From contig VNKQ01000008.1 in assembly GCA_016508695.1 (NCBI GenBank), forward strand, positions 1,550,001 to 1,614,000: a stretch of 64,000 nt of DNA, in the 5' to 3' direction. Below the pieces are notes generated by a model, which was given only the letters and a program-made list of their open reading frames with translations, was not told the origin of the DNA and searched no databases. Source of the DNA: Hyphodiscus hymeniophilus (Eukaryota; Ascomycota; Leotiomycetes; Helotiales; Hyphodiscaceae). The position numbers were made by a program, and so were the translations under genes. This document shows, one piece after another, positions 47,593 to 57,697 of the stretch. Position 1 is the first letter of the stretch; each line of letters starts with the position of its first letter.

Positions 47593-49582
47593 ATGCCAGT
47601 CCAGTTCGGCGTGCCATCTGCAGTCATGTCGACCAACGGTGCATCGTCGAATAGTAAAGGAGAGTGTAAGGAATGTGTAAAGTTGCATAAGAAGGGTCAT
47701 ACCAATGCACGCAAACCAAAGTACTGCACAAGACGTATGTGTTTGCGAAATCGACCCAGATTAGATATTTCTGACTTGGTTTAGATCAATGTGACCGTAC
47801 AGATGCTGCTGGCATAATGTGTACCAAGCGAAAACGAGCCGACGAAGCTCAGTGTCAAACACGTATGACTTGTTTTTCCCGTCTGATCTCACAACGATGC
47901 TGATCTCCAGGATTCCAGATACTCAATGTACAGTCCCTGACTGCCGTGATTCAAGAGCAGGAGTTCTCAATGACTATTGTGAAAACCGTGAGTGAACCTC
48001 GTACTCAAGTTTGCATAAGAACTGATGATATGATCAACAGATACCTGCGTATTCGAGAACTGCGATGAGGGTAGAGCCCATAACCCAACCAAACATACTT
48101 ATGATGACTTTTGTTCAACTCGTATGTGACTAGAAAGGTATTTTGAGCTCAGATGACTGACTATAAGTGCAGACTTGGCAAAAGTTTGCAAAATCCCAGC
48201 TTGCATTGACTGGCAGTTTGAAGGGGGTGGGAAGTTTTGCTTGCGACGTAAGAAGAGGCTGGACTTCCAAATGTGAATAGTATCTAACGTTGTTATCAGA
48301 TACTTGCGAGATATGCAACGAGAAGAACCTCAGTGAAACGGGACGGCCTTTCTGCGTTGAACGTAAGACTACCTCGATCTCTGTCTTTTTCAATAGCTTA
48401 CCATCGAATAGACAACAAATGTGTCATCAAAGAATGCCAAAAACCGAGGTGTCAGTTCGGGAATGGATTCGAAGCTGTTTGTCACGACCGTAAGTAGCGT
48501 CTTGGAAAATCCATCCCGCAGCATTTGTTGACCTCAACTTGCAGATTACATCCCTCCATGTCGACTAGAATCATGCGATTCTAAATCACTGCCTTCAAGT
48601 CGATACTGTGATTTGCGTAAGTATTTTCATTTCAAGACTTCTAGCGTTACATGTCTAACAAAACCAGATGCTTGCAGATATAGTGGACAAGAGCGCTGTA
48701 AAATGGAAGCCAGGCCTGGCCGGGGCAAGCCATTTTGTGCTAATCACAAGTGCTCCGACATCGATTGTCAATTTCTACGAACATTCAGCGAGATTGAAGA
48801 CACTCTAAGAATGAACGCCTTCTGTCTTGACCGTATGTATTATGGATGATTTGCCTATGTTATCAAGACTCTGACCGTTCAATAGACGAGTGCAAAGAAA
48901 AGACATGTACAAAGCATACGATACAGGGCAAGCCATTCTGCAACTCACGTAAGCCCACTTGAAGCCTATTTGATGTCCTTTACTAAGCGTAGTACAGACT
49001 GCTGCACAGATCCCAAATGTACCGAAGCCAGAGAGGGTAATCCAAGACTCGGCACACTCTGCTTCGTCCGTAAGTCTCCCTATTCCCTCAACCCACATTT
49101 GAGACTTATCATTTCAAGATTACGAAAAGAGAATCGCCGCCCAAGCCAAAGCCGAGCAATTAGAAGCCTTCCGCCGAGAACAAGAAGAGAAAGCAGCCGC
49201 CGACCGCGCAGAACAAGCCCGCCGACAGCAGGCCGAGGAAGAAATCGCTGTCCGAGCTGAACGAGCACGCCGACAACGAGTCGAAGAAGAGACAGCGATT
49301 CGAGAAGAATCAGCGCGTCGACTAAGGGAAGAAGAGCAGCGAGCTGACACCCGCCGGCAAGCAGCAAGACGCGAGGAAGATCGTCGAAGAGAGCAGCCTT
49401 TCGAAGAAGGACGAAGACCTGACGTACCCAGACGACCTGCGCAGTCACCGCCTCGCCGACAATATGGCCAAGAAGGTCTCAGGCCGAGACCGAGACAGAG
49501 GTTCGATGATGACGAGTTCGATGAGGGATATCGCTCTAATCGTAGCTCGGGTGAGAGCTTTGGAGCTCGTGGCGGCCGCTGA
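47593..49582 (+). CDS. Uncharacterised protein of twelve C-C-C-H modules with an Arg/Glu-rich tail
   Basis: Twelve exons give 473 aa: 47593-47734, 47785-47862, 47919-47987, 48041-48121, 48173-48247, 48300-48362, 48412-48489, 48545-48616, 48668-48832, 48886-48948, 48998-49069 and 49119-49582. I do not recognise the family. After a short N-terminus come twelve tandem modules of about 21-29 residues, roughly C-x(2-9)-C-x(8-18)-C-x2-H; examples are TCEICNEKNLSETGRPFCVE+H and ECKEKTCTKHTIQGKPFCNS+H. Three Cys plus one His per unit suggests a string of small zinc-binding knuckles. All eleven introns are 49-56 nt, phase 1, and fall inside the terminal His codon (C|AT or C|AC). Only the ninth module's His (48745-48747) is uninterrupted, so exon 9 carries two modules. 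The tail is a long Arg/Glu/Ala helix ending in disordered RGGR. No signal peptide is seen. Nucleic-acid or protein binding is plausible but unproven. Confidence 0.85.
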
Positions 49583-50642
49583 GAAAGTCTGTAGTATTAG
49601 ATACTGAGCAAGGTTCCATTCTTTATTATTTTTCATGATTGTTATTTATGGGAGCGAGGGTGGCGTCATTCGGAGGCTCGTTTCTGCCGGGGTTGTTTGG
49701 GGCTGTCTCAATATATGTTTGACCACCAGCCTTTGTTGGTCCCGACTCTTGATATCCTGTATTCTATGCCTGAATCACATCTTTTCGACTTATTTGTACG
49801 GTTTATGAAAGCTTTTGAATAATGCACTTTCTTCGATGAGTTTTCCGTTTGCATAAGAAACAAGCATCATCATTCCCAAACAAGCAATTTGCCAAACCTC
49901 GATGCCTTCAATCAAACCAACCTCTGGCATATCCTCTTTCAGTAATTACCCATCCACCTACAAGCCTGCCCATCCACCTCATATCCACACCCAATGAACC
50001 ACACAAGCCAACCCAACCCATCTAACTCACAGCACTCGTATAACACCCTGCCTTACCTCCCCTCCCTGCCTTCCCTTACCTCGTGGGTCCTAGAGCCTCT
50101 CCAAGTATAAATCCCCCCTTCCCCTCCACCTCCTCCCCTTTCTTCTCTCTTCATCCTAGTGCAGGGAGTTTCACGTAGATCAGTGAGGATCCGTTCCGAG
50201 ATTACGTTTTTGCCGGTTGAAAACTACCCCTTGACCACCTCCTCCCGAGCTTCGTGCGAGGGAGGGAATCTTTGGAATAACTTCTTGAGACTTGAGAAAG
50301 AGATACCCTTTTCATCACGGTTTCCTTGAAGGGAGCCGTGAAGAGAAGAGACAGAGAGGAGAGACGGCAGGGGGTATCGGAATGGATGTGCATGCAGAAG
50401 CGATGCCCTGGGATATCAGAAGGCATTTCACGCGCGAGGAAGAGAAAGGCGTGGGAAAGCGAGCGACTTGGAAAGCGAGGGACTGCAAAATATGTGCTGC
50501 AAAATTGATTCCCGGGTATTCGTGTGACATACAAAATCCTCCATACACTCCAGCAAGCAATTCCATCCATACATTGGGTTTCACAAACCTTTGTCCCCTG
50601 CCATATAGTACAAATCCTTGATAAAGCGTGTCCCATATACCA
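49583..50642. other. Intergenic between convergent genes
   Basis: It holds the 3' flanks of the C-C-C-H module gene (+) and the C2H2 regulator (-). From about 49900 to 50160 the + strand is strongly pyrimidine-rich and includes the TATA/CT-box arrangement listed next. No protein-coding gene is supported. Confidence 0.45.
50106..50160 (+). promoter_or_regulatory. Possible orphan core promoter: TATA box followed by a CT-rich tract
   Basis: TATAAAT at 50106-50112 is followed directly by some 45 bases that are almost all C and T (CCCCCCTTCCCCTCCACCTC and on). This is the arrangement often found just before transcription starts of strongly expressed fungal genes. No start-codon ORF of note follows before the convergent gene ends at 50643. 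Any transcript would be non-coding or antisense to that gene's 3' end. Confidence 0.3.
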
Positions 50643-53600
50643 TCATGAAGCTTGACCCCCGATAAGCTGAATACAGTTAGTCAATAACAGTGCTGCCTCA
50701 TGCAACAATTCCCATCTCGTCTTCTCAAACACGGTCCGCAGAACCATCAGCATACCGCTGCAACCATTGAAACCTCGCATCGATTTCAAATCCTCCGGAG
50801 ATCGAACACCGCCGAGTCGGCGCAGGTAGACTCGCATGTCGCGGACTTGATCTTCAAAATCATAGGTTGACGGAATAGGTGCTGTCGTTGGTCCTTCCAA
50901 GGCATACCCGTAGCACCAGACGATCAGGACGGCAAAATACAGCAACCACGGTCGGTTGAGGAGGACGTCGTCTCGAGCCGAGTAGTCGAATGGCGGATCG
51001 TCGAAGCGGCTGCTCACGTTTGATGATGCTGACTCCTCGGGTAGCAGGACCGCGCAGAGAAATCGAAGCGCATACCAAGTTGCGTCTCGAGCTTTGGCTG
51101 TGGGCGCCCAGTTATCCTTCATCCTGCGCTGAGCACTATTCAGATCCTGGGCACCGATCGTGCGGCCGAGTAGGCGTTTAGCGCGAGCAAAGATCTGGCA
51201 GTCCACGATATCGACGTGCATAGCCATATGAGCAAGGTGGTGGAGCACGGTTCTGCTTTCAAAAAATACACTATCACTCTTCTTGTCCGTGTAGACATAT
51301 GGCGTAGGCACACTCTCAGACTGCCGCAACAAAGATTTGTCGAAGTCTGTTTTCCAGAGATCAAAGGCTCGGGTGAGAGATCCTCGCCACCTGTCTCGAC
51401 CTCCAAGAGCCTGAGATACTCCTAGGGAGTTCACTTGTAGATCTCGTTGGTTCATATGCCAGCTGACGCTCAGAAGACCGGCCATCAAGATGGTTCTCCC
51501 GAATGAATTTGTGCGCACTTCTTGTCCATTAAGAGTTCGCTTGAGACCTTCTAGAAACGAGATCGGCTTTACGCCATTTGCGTGAAGGCTGGCTTCGATT
51601 CTCCCAACTTCAGCACTGTTTGTAGCATTCCAAAGGGTTTCGTCGCAAGGAAGAGGTAGGCGCATCTCGTGAGCAACCATGACTGTCGAGTGCCCAAACA
51701 TGGTGGCATGTGTCGAATCTATGACGAACGCTGCGAAAGCAGCTCGGCGTGTCGCTTCATTGGTTATCCAATGATTCCACCACTCATCTGGAGTATTGGC
51801 TCCAGAGGCCGAAGATTGGCGGGATCCATTCATGCCCTGCTTATCATCTCTGACACTGGGAGGAGAGTCAAGAGCCGACCTCCCAATCAGCGAGCTGCCA
51901 CGACGCATCAAAGTAATGGTAGTCGCATGATGAATATGAGCTCTCTCGTGCAAAGCTCTAGTTGAGTACATTTTCTCATACAACTCCAAGAGCAGTAGAG
52001 CTTGGAACACCCATAACTTCGCCGGAGGTCGAAAATGATAATCACTGAATATCTCCCATCTCAGGTGCCAAGCTAGGAAATTTGACAGCTCCGCACCAGC
52101 TTGTGTCACTTCAAAGCCATGGACCTTGTCAAGGCATGAAGCCCCGATGGCTATCATCGCAATCAGAAGAAGGTTAGGCGTTTTGTCGGGCGAGAATGTA
52201 GGCTTATGGACTACATTATATTAGCGTTACTCATGTGGAAGGAATGTGCTGTGATTTACGTATTGGGACTTGGTCGCTAAAGTGATACCAATAGCTTCCA
52301 ATATAAGTCTGCATCATTTTGCGACTCATCATGTGACTGTCTTCGCTGCGGTCGCCCTCTAGAAGAGCTTCCTTCTGTCTGGCAACAGGAGCATGGTCTG
52401 TCTCGTTGAATCTTTCCTTGATCAAATCTATGATTGCCTGACTCTTCTCCTCTGAAAGGACAGTCTCGGGGAGAGTCGTATCCAACAAGCTCGTCACAGC
52501 CATTGGGTGATGCGAAGGTTGCTGATTAGGTGGGAAGAATCCACCAAGATTCATATCGTTGGCGAAGTATGGTGCATAGTACTGGCTCTGGGCATCAGGA
52601 TAACTACCCCGCGGTATTAGTAAGATGTATCAAAGGACGAAGGAACGTCACTGACTTTGCATAGGTTTGCTGTCCCATTTGACCTATTGCGGACGAGTTA
52701 TCCAGCTGCTGTCCACTAAATAGATAAGCCACGAAATCCTCGGGGATCGCGAATGGCGATCGATTGTACCCTTCGCCACCAAATACTGGCATCGTGTTTG
52801 GCGCGGTCATTTGGTCCAAAAGCATCATATCTGGACCTGACTGTTGATGGTGGATCCCTTCACTTGAATAGTCCGTCGACATTGATGTTGGGTATGCTGG
52901 ATCATCCTCACGTGTAACCGGTGCTGACGTTGTTGCAGTTGGAAATGTAGGTGGGGGAAGAGTAAAGGGTTGAAGGTTTGCCTGGCTCACATACGACTGT
53001 GGGCTAGTCTGATGGTAATTCTGGTTGCTCGAAGCAGAGGAGAGTAGCCCGTAAGACCCCACAGCGGTTTGTAGGGACGGTCGAGAGAATTCGGCCGCCT
53101 TTTCGTCTTGTACTCCAAAGCTTGCATGCCGTTGAGGTCTGTTGACCGGAGTGGTACTGGATGGTTCATTCCCTCTGTACATATGGTCACTGTTCGAACG
53201 CTTGAACGCACTGGCTTGAGCAAAGTTCTCCGCCCCACTCGCTGAGCCGGCTCCTGAATATGTCCCAGAGGATGGGTTTGTCACAGGCGAGTACGAATTA
53301 GGATTCATCTCCTGAGGGGATTGATATTGCAGCTGGCTGGTACGCGACTTAAGGTTAGGTCTCATTGCTTCAGGAGAAGCAGATCCATGTGGCGGCATTG
53401 GTTTATCCGTATTTGGTGACCCATGCCCCAGCATAGAGTCTTTTCGGTGTAGTTGGGAGCCTTTCACGTTGTGTCGTTCTCTGTGCCTATTACACAAATC
53501 CAGCCTAACAAATGTCCGCACGCAGTCTGGGAAGTCGCAATTGTAAATCTGTTTTGGGGTATGGTTGAGTTGGTGGCGATAGCTGGAAGAGAATCAGTAC

Positions 53601-53982
53601 ATGGGAGCAGAAATCAACATGTCGTTACTTACAGATGCTCGGCTCTGGAATAGCTCTTTCCGCAACCTTCCTGAGGACATTCGAACTTTTTATCAAGACC
53701 TTTACGGCTCCTGCGCCTCTTTCTGGATGGTCCGCCGTCAGAACCAGAGGAGTGTCCCTCTCCACCTTCGTCTTCCATAGGCGACGTATCACCACCACTG
53801 CCCTCGTTGTTCTTCGAGTTAACGCGACTTCTGCGCCGTCCTCGGGCTTTGATTTCAGGATCCATCTTTGGTCTGCGCTGAAGTGCAGGGTCTTGTATCT
53901 GAGCCATGGGGGAAGTGTCCATTTGTGCCATCAGACTATTTGTAGGAAAAGTGGTCGAGTGTGCCGCCAAAATCGAAGTCAT
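50643..53982 (-). CDS. C2H2 zinc-finger transcription factor with fungal_trans domain (Klf1-like)
   Basis: Reverse-strand exons 53633-53982, 52656-53582, 52260-52603 and 50643-52210 give 1,062 aa. A basic N-terminal region (PSRKRRRSRKG) precedes two C2H2 fingers: C102/C107/H120/H124 and C132/C137/H150/H154. The first finger is rebuilt only by removing intron 1 (SRAEHL+YRHQLNH). A ~350-residue Gln/Ser/Pro-rich stretch follows. From about residue 490 to 1050 lies the fungal-specific regulatory domain of PF04082 type: VPILHKPTFSPDKTP, LIAMIAIGASCLDK, ELYEKMYSTRALHERAH and EATRRAAFAAFVIDS. The pairing of C2H2 fingers with this domain, rather than with a Zn2Cys6 cluster, matches S. pombe Klf1 and its mould relatives. 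It is a nuclear regulator with unknown targets. The unusually long upstream region suggests complex control. Confidence 0.9.
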
Positions 53983-56465
53983 AGTCCCAAGTCCCGTAGT
54001 TCGTGGTTTATGATCCAGCGAGTATAACGTGGATCATTTATTCAACGGTCCTGCTCGGCATTTGGATCTCACAAAGAAGATACAGCCTCGACTTTTGGCG
54101 TTCTGGCAGATACGCGGTTCACATCTACTGCATGATATTAGACTCTGATAGCTTATGGGTCTAAAAGAACGATTTGGATCGCGGTTTTACGACAGCCGGG
54201 AAGAGCAGATAAACGACCAAGAGCTTTAACGTGAACTTACAGCAGTCAGAAGCTGTGTAGAAGTCAAGCTCGTGGGGCTTCTAATCGACCGGTCAATTGA
54301 CCCAGCGAGTGTCTGTCATGCCGGACAGGTAGAGTCCGCGCAATAGACGCTCTCCAGTCGCCGTTGCTATGAGTGTCGCACAGATAAGAGCTGGGTTCCA
54401 CGACGAGCGGATGTTATCTGGGCGGGGTTGGTGGAACTGCCAAAGTATATTGCGATTTGGGTTTTATAGAATGCGGAGAAGGTGGTGTTTCTGCTCTGTG
54501 GTCCGGTCGAGGCGGGAGCTGTGGGGGTCCTTTAAGTGTATTTATTGCTGGGTAAAATCCCCCGGTACGGGATCTTAGTGGACGAGCATATGGGCGGCGT
54601 AATTGGGCTGGGCAAGGTTGGGGCTTGTTGAAGAGGAGGAGCAAACATGCGAGGATGCGTGAGATGCGGGCATGGATTCATGGATTCATGGATTCATGGA
54701 AAGGGCTGCACCAGGCTAGGAATAGCAGAGAGCTGCCTCGGTGGTAGAGTTGAGTGGAGAGAGGAGAGACTCGAGCGCACAAGAGGAGTCGAGTCAATAG
54801 CTGCCTCGCTCTCGCCATGGTGCGCCAAATGCGCGGTCCAAGCCGGTGGGGGGGGTCCGTAGGACTCCGTACGTGCGCTAAGTCGAATTTTCCTGCATCC
54901 CTGGACTGCAAAACTCGACAGCAGATGACCTGGATGGATCGAGCATCGCGGATGTTGGTTCGCTACTACCTACCTGCCGCGTCTGTCTCAATCCCATTAT
55001 TCTCTCTCTGCAGTCTGCACAATGCATCTATGTACTCGTACGTCTTCCCTCCTGTGAAAAGGGGCGCTTAAAAAGATGTGAGGAGCAGCGTTCGATCTTC
55101 GGGCAGCCAGAAGCAGGTACAAAGAGCCATGTATTAGAACATGGCCACGCTCTGCTTCATAATCGCGCACCGCATGAAGCTCTCCCACCCTGTCTGTCGT
55201 TCTCGCTGTATCTGTCGGTGGTTGGTTACACTGCTTTGAATGGGAACGACTTGTGGCTTGTTGTACAACCTTTGCGGAGAAAGGCTCCAGCACCCTAGAC
55301 CTCCATGTCTTGTGCTTCTAGGCTATTCTTTCGATCCGGATATCTACAGAGGAACCATTCTACGTCTCCCTTGGAGTACCAATACACTTGTCTCTCCTAT
55401 TGCCCCAAATCTACTCTCTGAACAAATACAGTAGAGCCACAACTCTGCACTTAATCTTCCGTTCTTCTTCTTCTCAATCGCGAGTCAATAGTCGCCAAGC
55501 TTCCAGGATCGAAGGTCTCTCATGGCTTGCATAGATATCAGGCTCGGATGTGCCCTTGTCTTAGGAGTGACGGTGAATGACGATGAGTCAAAGAGTCCAA
55601 GCAGGCAGAGCAAGCCTCTTTCTGACCCCCAAGGAGATAGATCATCGTGCGTATTGAGATCAGAAGCTGGAGATGGTGAAAATTCACAGGGAAAAGATAA
55701 TAAGCTCGAGGTTGATCCGTCTTCGGAACGGGCCATAGTAGGAAATCCTTATGAAAATGAAAGGTTCGATGGTAATTCCGCTCCATGCACGGAACTTATG
55801 TTTACTTTTTTGGAAAAATCTTTTTCTCTATTCCTGGTTGCTCATTCGTTTGGCGGCAAAATCGGCAGTGCTGTACCAATGCTGGCTCCCACGGGGCTTG
55901 CGCAGATCTGGGGGCACGAGAAATGGGGAAAATCTTCTTTGGGCCTTGCTTCTCATCTGACCTATGTTTTGTCAATATGATTTGTTATTCTCAGCGTCAG
56001 GGCAAGAATTGAGAGGCTATGGAGGGCGCCTTGGCTCATGCAGCCCCATGCAGTTGAGAGCAAAAAGGGAAACTGAGACAGCCTTGAGGATGGTTTTAGA
56101 AGAGGGGACTTTTGACGTAAAATACTGTCTGGGAGCCGATGGCAGAGATTTTGTGAGCGCTTTTGATTTGGTATTCCGAAAAGCTGAAAGCGTTTCAAAG
56201 AAAATCTGGACAAACGAGGGAACTGAGGAAAGTGAACGAAATGAGTAGATGAGTGAGGGGCTTCAGAAATGGTTGGATTCACCAGCTGCTTACTCAGCCG
56301 TCGGCGGTTGTTTCTCCGACATCCGTCGACCATTTCCGAAGTGCAATGTGCGAGAAACGCGAGGATAAACGATGCAGACAGCTTTTCATTGATAGTTTGA
56401 TTATTCGAATTTTGCCCTGGAGCTAGCCAACTCGTCCTGCTCAGTCCGTTTTCAAGCACTGCGAA
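53983..56465. other. Long intergenic region between divergent C2H2 regulator and SAP30-like gene
   Basis: About 2.5 kb containing both promoters. A 152-codon open frame at 55522-55980 (+) has no recognisable domain, biased composition or splice partner and is not called. An 8-bp tandem repeat sits at 54671-54700 and a G-run near 54848-54855. CT-rich stretches near 54970-55020 and 55460-55480 may mark transcription start regions. Confidence 0.45.
54671..54700. repeat. CATGGATT tandem octamer repeat, 3.75 copies
   Basis: Thirty bases of exact period-8 repeat, CATGGATT, in the region upstream of the C2H2 regulator gene. Each unit contains an ATG, so a leader running over it in either direction would carry repeated upstream start codons. 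Confidence 0.9.
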
Positions 56466-57123
56466 ATGCCTCCTCCAAGATCACGACCTCAGCCAGACGA
56501 CTCGAGATCAGAGGCATCAAGCACCAAAGAGAAGCTCGCTTCCAGCGCGATAGCTACCATCAACGGCAAAGGTCGACGCGTTGCCAATAGTGCTGTAACT
56601 GGGAGTTCTTTGCGCGATGTAGTAACCGCAGGACCAAGTGGCACAGCAGCTGGAACAGCTGGAAACTCTGGTTCAGAAAGCAGCGCTGGCGTAAGCTTCC
56701 CCCCTCTGTTGAAAGTCCCGATCACTGATCAGTGTACTTCAGATCCAATGGACTAAGATCGAACCTTCGATACTGCACGGATACCGATACGACTATCGTT
56801 TGAACACACCAGCTTCATTCAACAAGCCTTATAACCAGCTCGTTCTCCAAAACTCCCCAATGGGTCGAATGTCACCAACGATGGCACGACGCAAGGAACA
56901 ACGCAGACAAGGAAAAGACCAACTTGCGAATTCCGTTCGAAAACATTTCAATAGCATGGGCATAGCTGAGAATGAGGTTGTTGTTGACTTTTTGTACAAA
57001 GTTCGCTGGCAAGGTTGGTGTCCCGCTTCTGAAGCTCTCCCAAAATTTTGAGGTGATAATCGTCTGACAAAAGGAGTAGACAAGAACTTCCGCATGCGAT
57101 TTGCTCCCCAAAGACCTCGATAG
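56466..57123 (+). CDS. SAP30-like Sin3-binding protein
   Basis: Exons 56466-56690, 56743-57013 and 57080-57123 give 179 aa. The first exon is a disordered Ser/Ala/Gly-rich N-terminus. Exons 2 and 3 form the Sin3-binding region of SAP30: HGYRYDYRLNTPASFN, the MARRKEQRRQGKDQLANSVRKHF helix in outline, NEVVVDFLYKVRWQ, and after the last splice DKNFRMRFAPQRPR. SAP30 helps attach the Sin3 scaffold to the Rpd3-type histone deacetylase. It is short because animal-type zinc-finger sequences are absent, as in other filamentous fungi. The last exon is only 44 bases, and without it the conserved FRMRF end is lost. Confidence 0.88.
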
Positions 57124-57697
57124 AATAGATGATTGACTTGCGTATCTCACACAAAGGCGTTTGGGTCATAGAATGGGAAGGCGTACTGCTGGACTTCCAG
57201 CGAAATGATACCCGGCAGATTTTGGGATATTTCTATCCAACCTGAACACACAAAATTTCTTTGCTTGGTCGTGTGCACTGTATCGGGGTCAGGATGGCTA
57301 TCCAAGGATCTGGGACTGAAATGCTTCGGAGAAGGCACACTTGAATCTGGCGTTGGTGTCGAATTGATGTGACATTGAACTGTGTCACAAAACACAACTG
57401 ACAACCGTTGCTGTGTCGAACCACCACAGGAGGACTTTTTGAGGATCTCTTCTAACTTCATAGATAGTTATAAAATATATTGAATTAAGCAATTCTAAGA
57501 TTGTTCTTCGAGCTCCTCGAAGCTTCCTTCCGAAGCGGAGGCGAGGCCGACCAATCAGCTTTCACCAAAAAATCTCTAGCCGGTGGTATCCTTTATTTTT
57601 GTCATGAGAGTCAACATACACCGTTCCCCTGACACAATACCTGTATCGTCAATCCGCACACCGTCGAACCTGCTCAAATGCATAACAAGATACGAAT
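57124..57697. other. Intergenic, nothing recognised
   Basis: The 3' flank of the SAP30-like gene and promoter of the mitochondrial DnaJ gene. Reverse-strand open frames here are not supported as genes. Confidence 0.4.

Noticed and set aside
55522..55980. Open frame of 152 codons upstream of the SAP30-like gene
   Set aside because: It has an ATG and fair length but no family signal, and an overlapping antisense frame is similarly open. A lineage-specific gene cannot be excluded without transcripts.
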